A DNA stretch of 64,000 nucleotides from Prinia subflava (lineage: Eukaryota > Chordata > Aves > Passeriformes > Cisticolidae), in NCBI RefSeq assembly GCF_021018805.1, contig NC_086256.1, positions 14,264,032-14,328,031 of the forward strand, in the 5' to 3' direction. Positions 63,798 through 64,000 of this stretch are shown piece after piece. Numbering within the stretch: the stretch's first letter is position 1; the number at the start of each line of letters is the position of its first letter. The notes below the pieces were generated by a model that worked only from the letters and a program-made list of their open reading frames with translations, had not been told where the DNA came from and searched no databases. The translations under genes were made by a program, and so were the position numbers.

Positions 63798-64000
63798 GGC
63801 GGAACCCTCGGCGGCGCCGCTGGGGAATCCCGCGCGGGGCGGTGCTTCCGCCCGGGCTCCGCCCCCGCCCGCCTCCGCCAATGGGCGCTCAGGGCCGGTG
63901 CTCCGCCCCGCCCCCAGCCGGGGCCAGCCGCGGCCCCGCCCCAGCTCGGCCCCGCCCCGCCCCGGTCCGCCAATGGGCGCCCAGGGTCTGCCCTACGCTC
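63310..64000 (-). promoter_or_regulatory. BCL10: CpG-island promoter of BCL10 (cut by right edge)
   Basis: Dense CpG and several GC boxes (CCGCCCCGCCC, GGGGCGGGG-type). Two copies of TCCGCCAATGGGCGC-YCAGGG, at 63874-63894 and 63966-63986, each carry a CCAAT (NF-Y type) core, 92 bp apart. No TATA box. This looks like a TATA-less housekeeping promoter; divergent transcription to the right is possible but outside the window. Confidence 0.8.
63714..63797 (-). CDS. BCL10: BCL10 exon 1, start codon
   Basis: ATG at 63797 (minus), G at -3 and +4. Codes MEGPRSWSSSGGAGRPLTED then EMAEVKKD; the donor GTAAGT is at 63713. LTEDEMAEVKKD aligns with the first CARD helix. The upstream frame is open but has no ATG start, so this ATG is the natural choice. 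Confidence 0.94.

Overview
The window is vertebrate nuclear DNA, most probably from a bird. It is AT-rich intron and spacer sequence, with small exons bounded by GT/AG sites, CpG islands at promoters and several CR1 LINE 3' ends of the kind typical of birds and other sauropsids. Four protein-coding genes can be read: DNAI3 (WDR63), SYDE2, C1orf52 and BCL10. As far as I recall, this is the gene order of the human 1p22 block, with the same relative orientations, so the window looks like an ordinary conserved-synteny segment. The species cannot be fixed from the sequence.

Layout. 1-4720 (+): the 3' exons of DNAI3, an axonemal dynein intermediate chain. The gene is cut by the left edge and its final splice junction is unclear. 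4999-5360: a probable solo LTR of an endogenous retrovirus on the minus strand. 5361-9675: no gene seen. 10230-35891 (-): SYDE2, seven coding exons that join in phase to 984 codons (C2 plus RhoGAP). A strong CpG-island promoter follows, with a 34-bp tandem repeat beside it. 36500-54250: about 18 kb without a recognisable gene, holding one CR1 fragment, A-rich and AT-rich tracts and a clean 15-bp hairpin. 54838-56649 (-): C1orf52, three exons, 183 codons. 57055-57316: a CR1 3' end. 59953-63797 (-): BCL10, three exons, 246 codons (CARD plus Ser/Thr-rich tail). Its CpG-island promoter runs to the right edge and carries a duplicated CCAAT module.

The genes have unrelated jobs: ciliary motility, Rho-family GTPase inactivation, a small nuclear/RNA-associated protein of unclear role, and NF-kB signalling. 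They share a neighbourhood, not a pathway. SYDE2, C1orf52 and BCL10 all run on the minus strand, each with its own island promoter; DNAI3 converges on SYDE2. I found no CRISPR array, operon or new multi-gene system. The points worth a second look are local: the DNAI3 3' junction, an open frame in phase upstream of the SYDE2 start, the minisatellite, two palindromic elements and the BCL10 promoter duplication.
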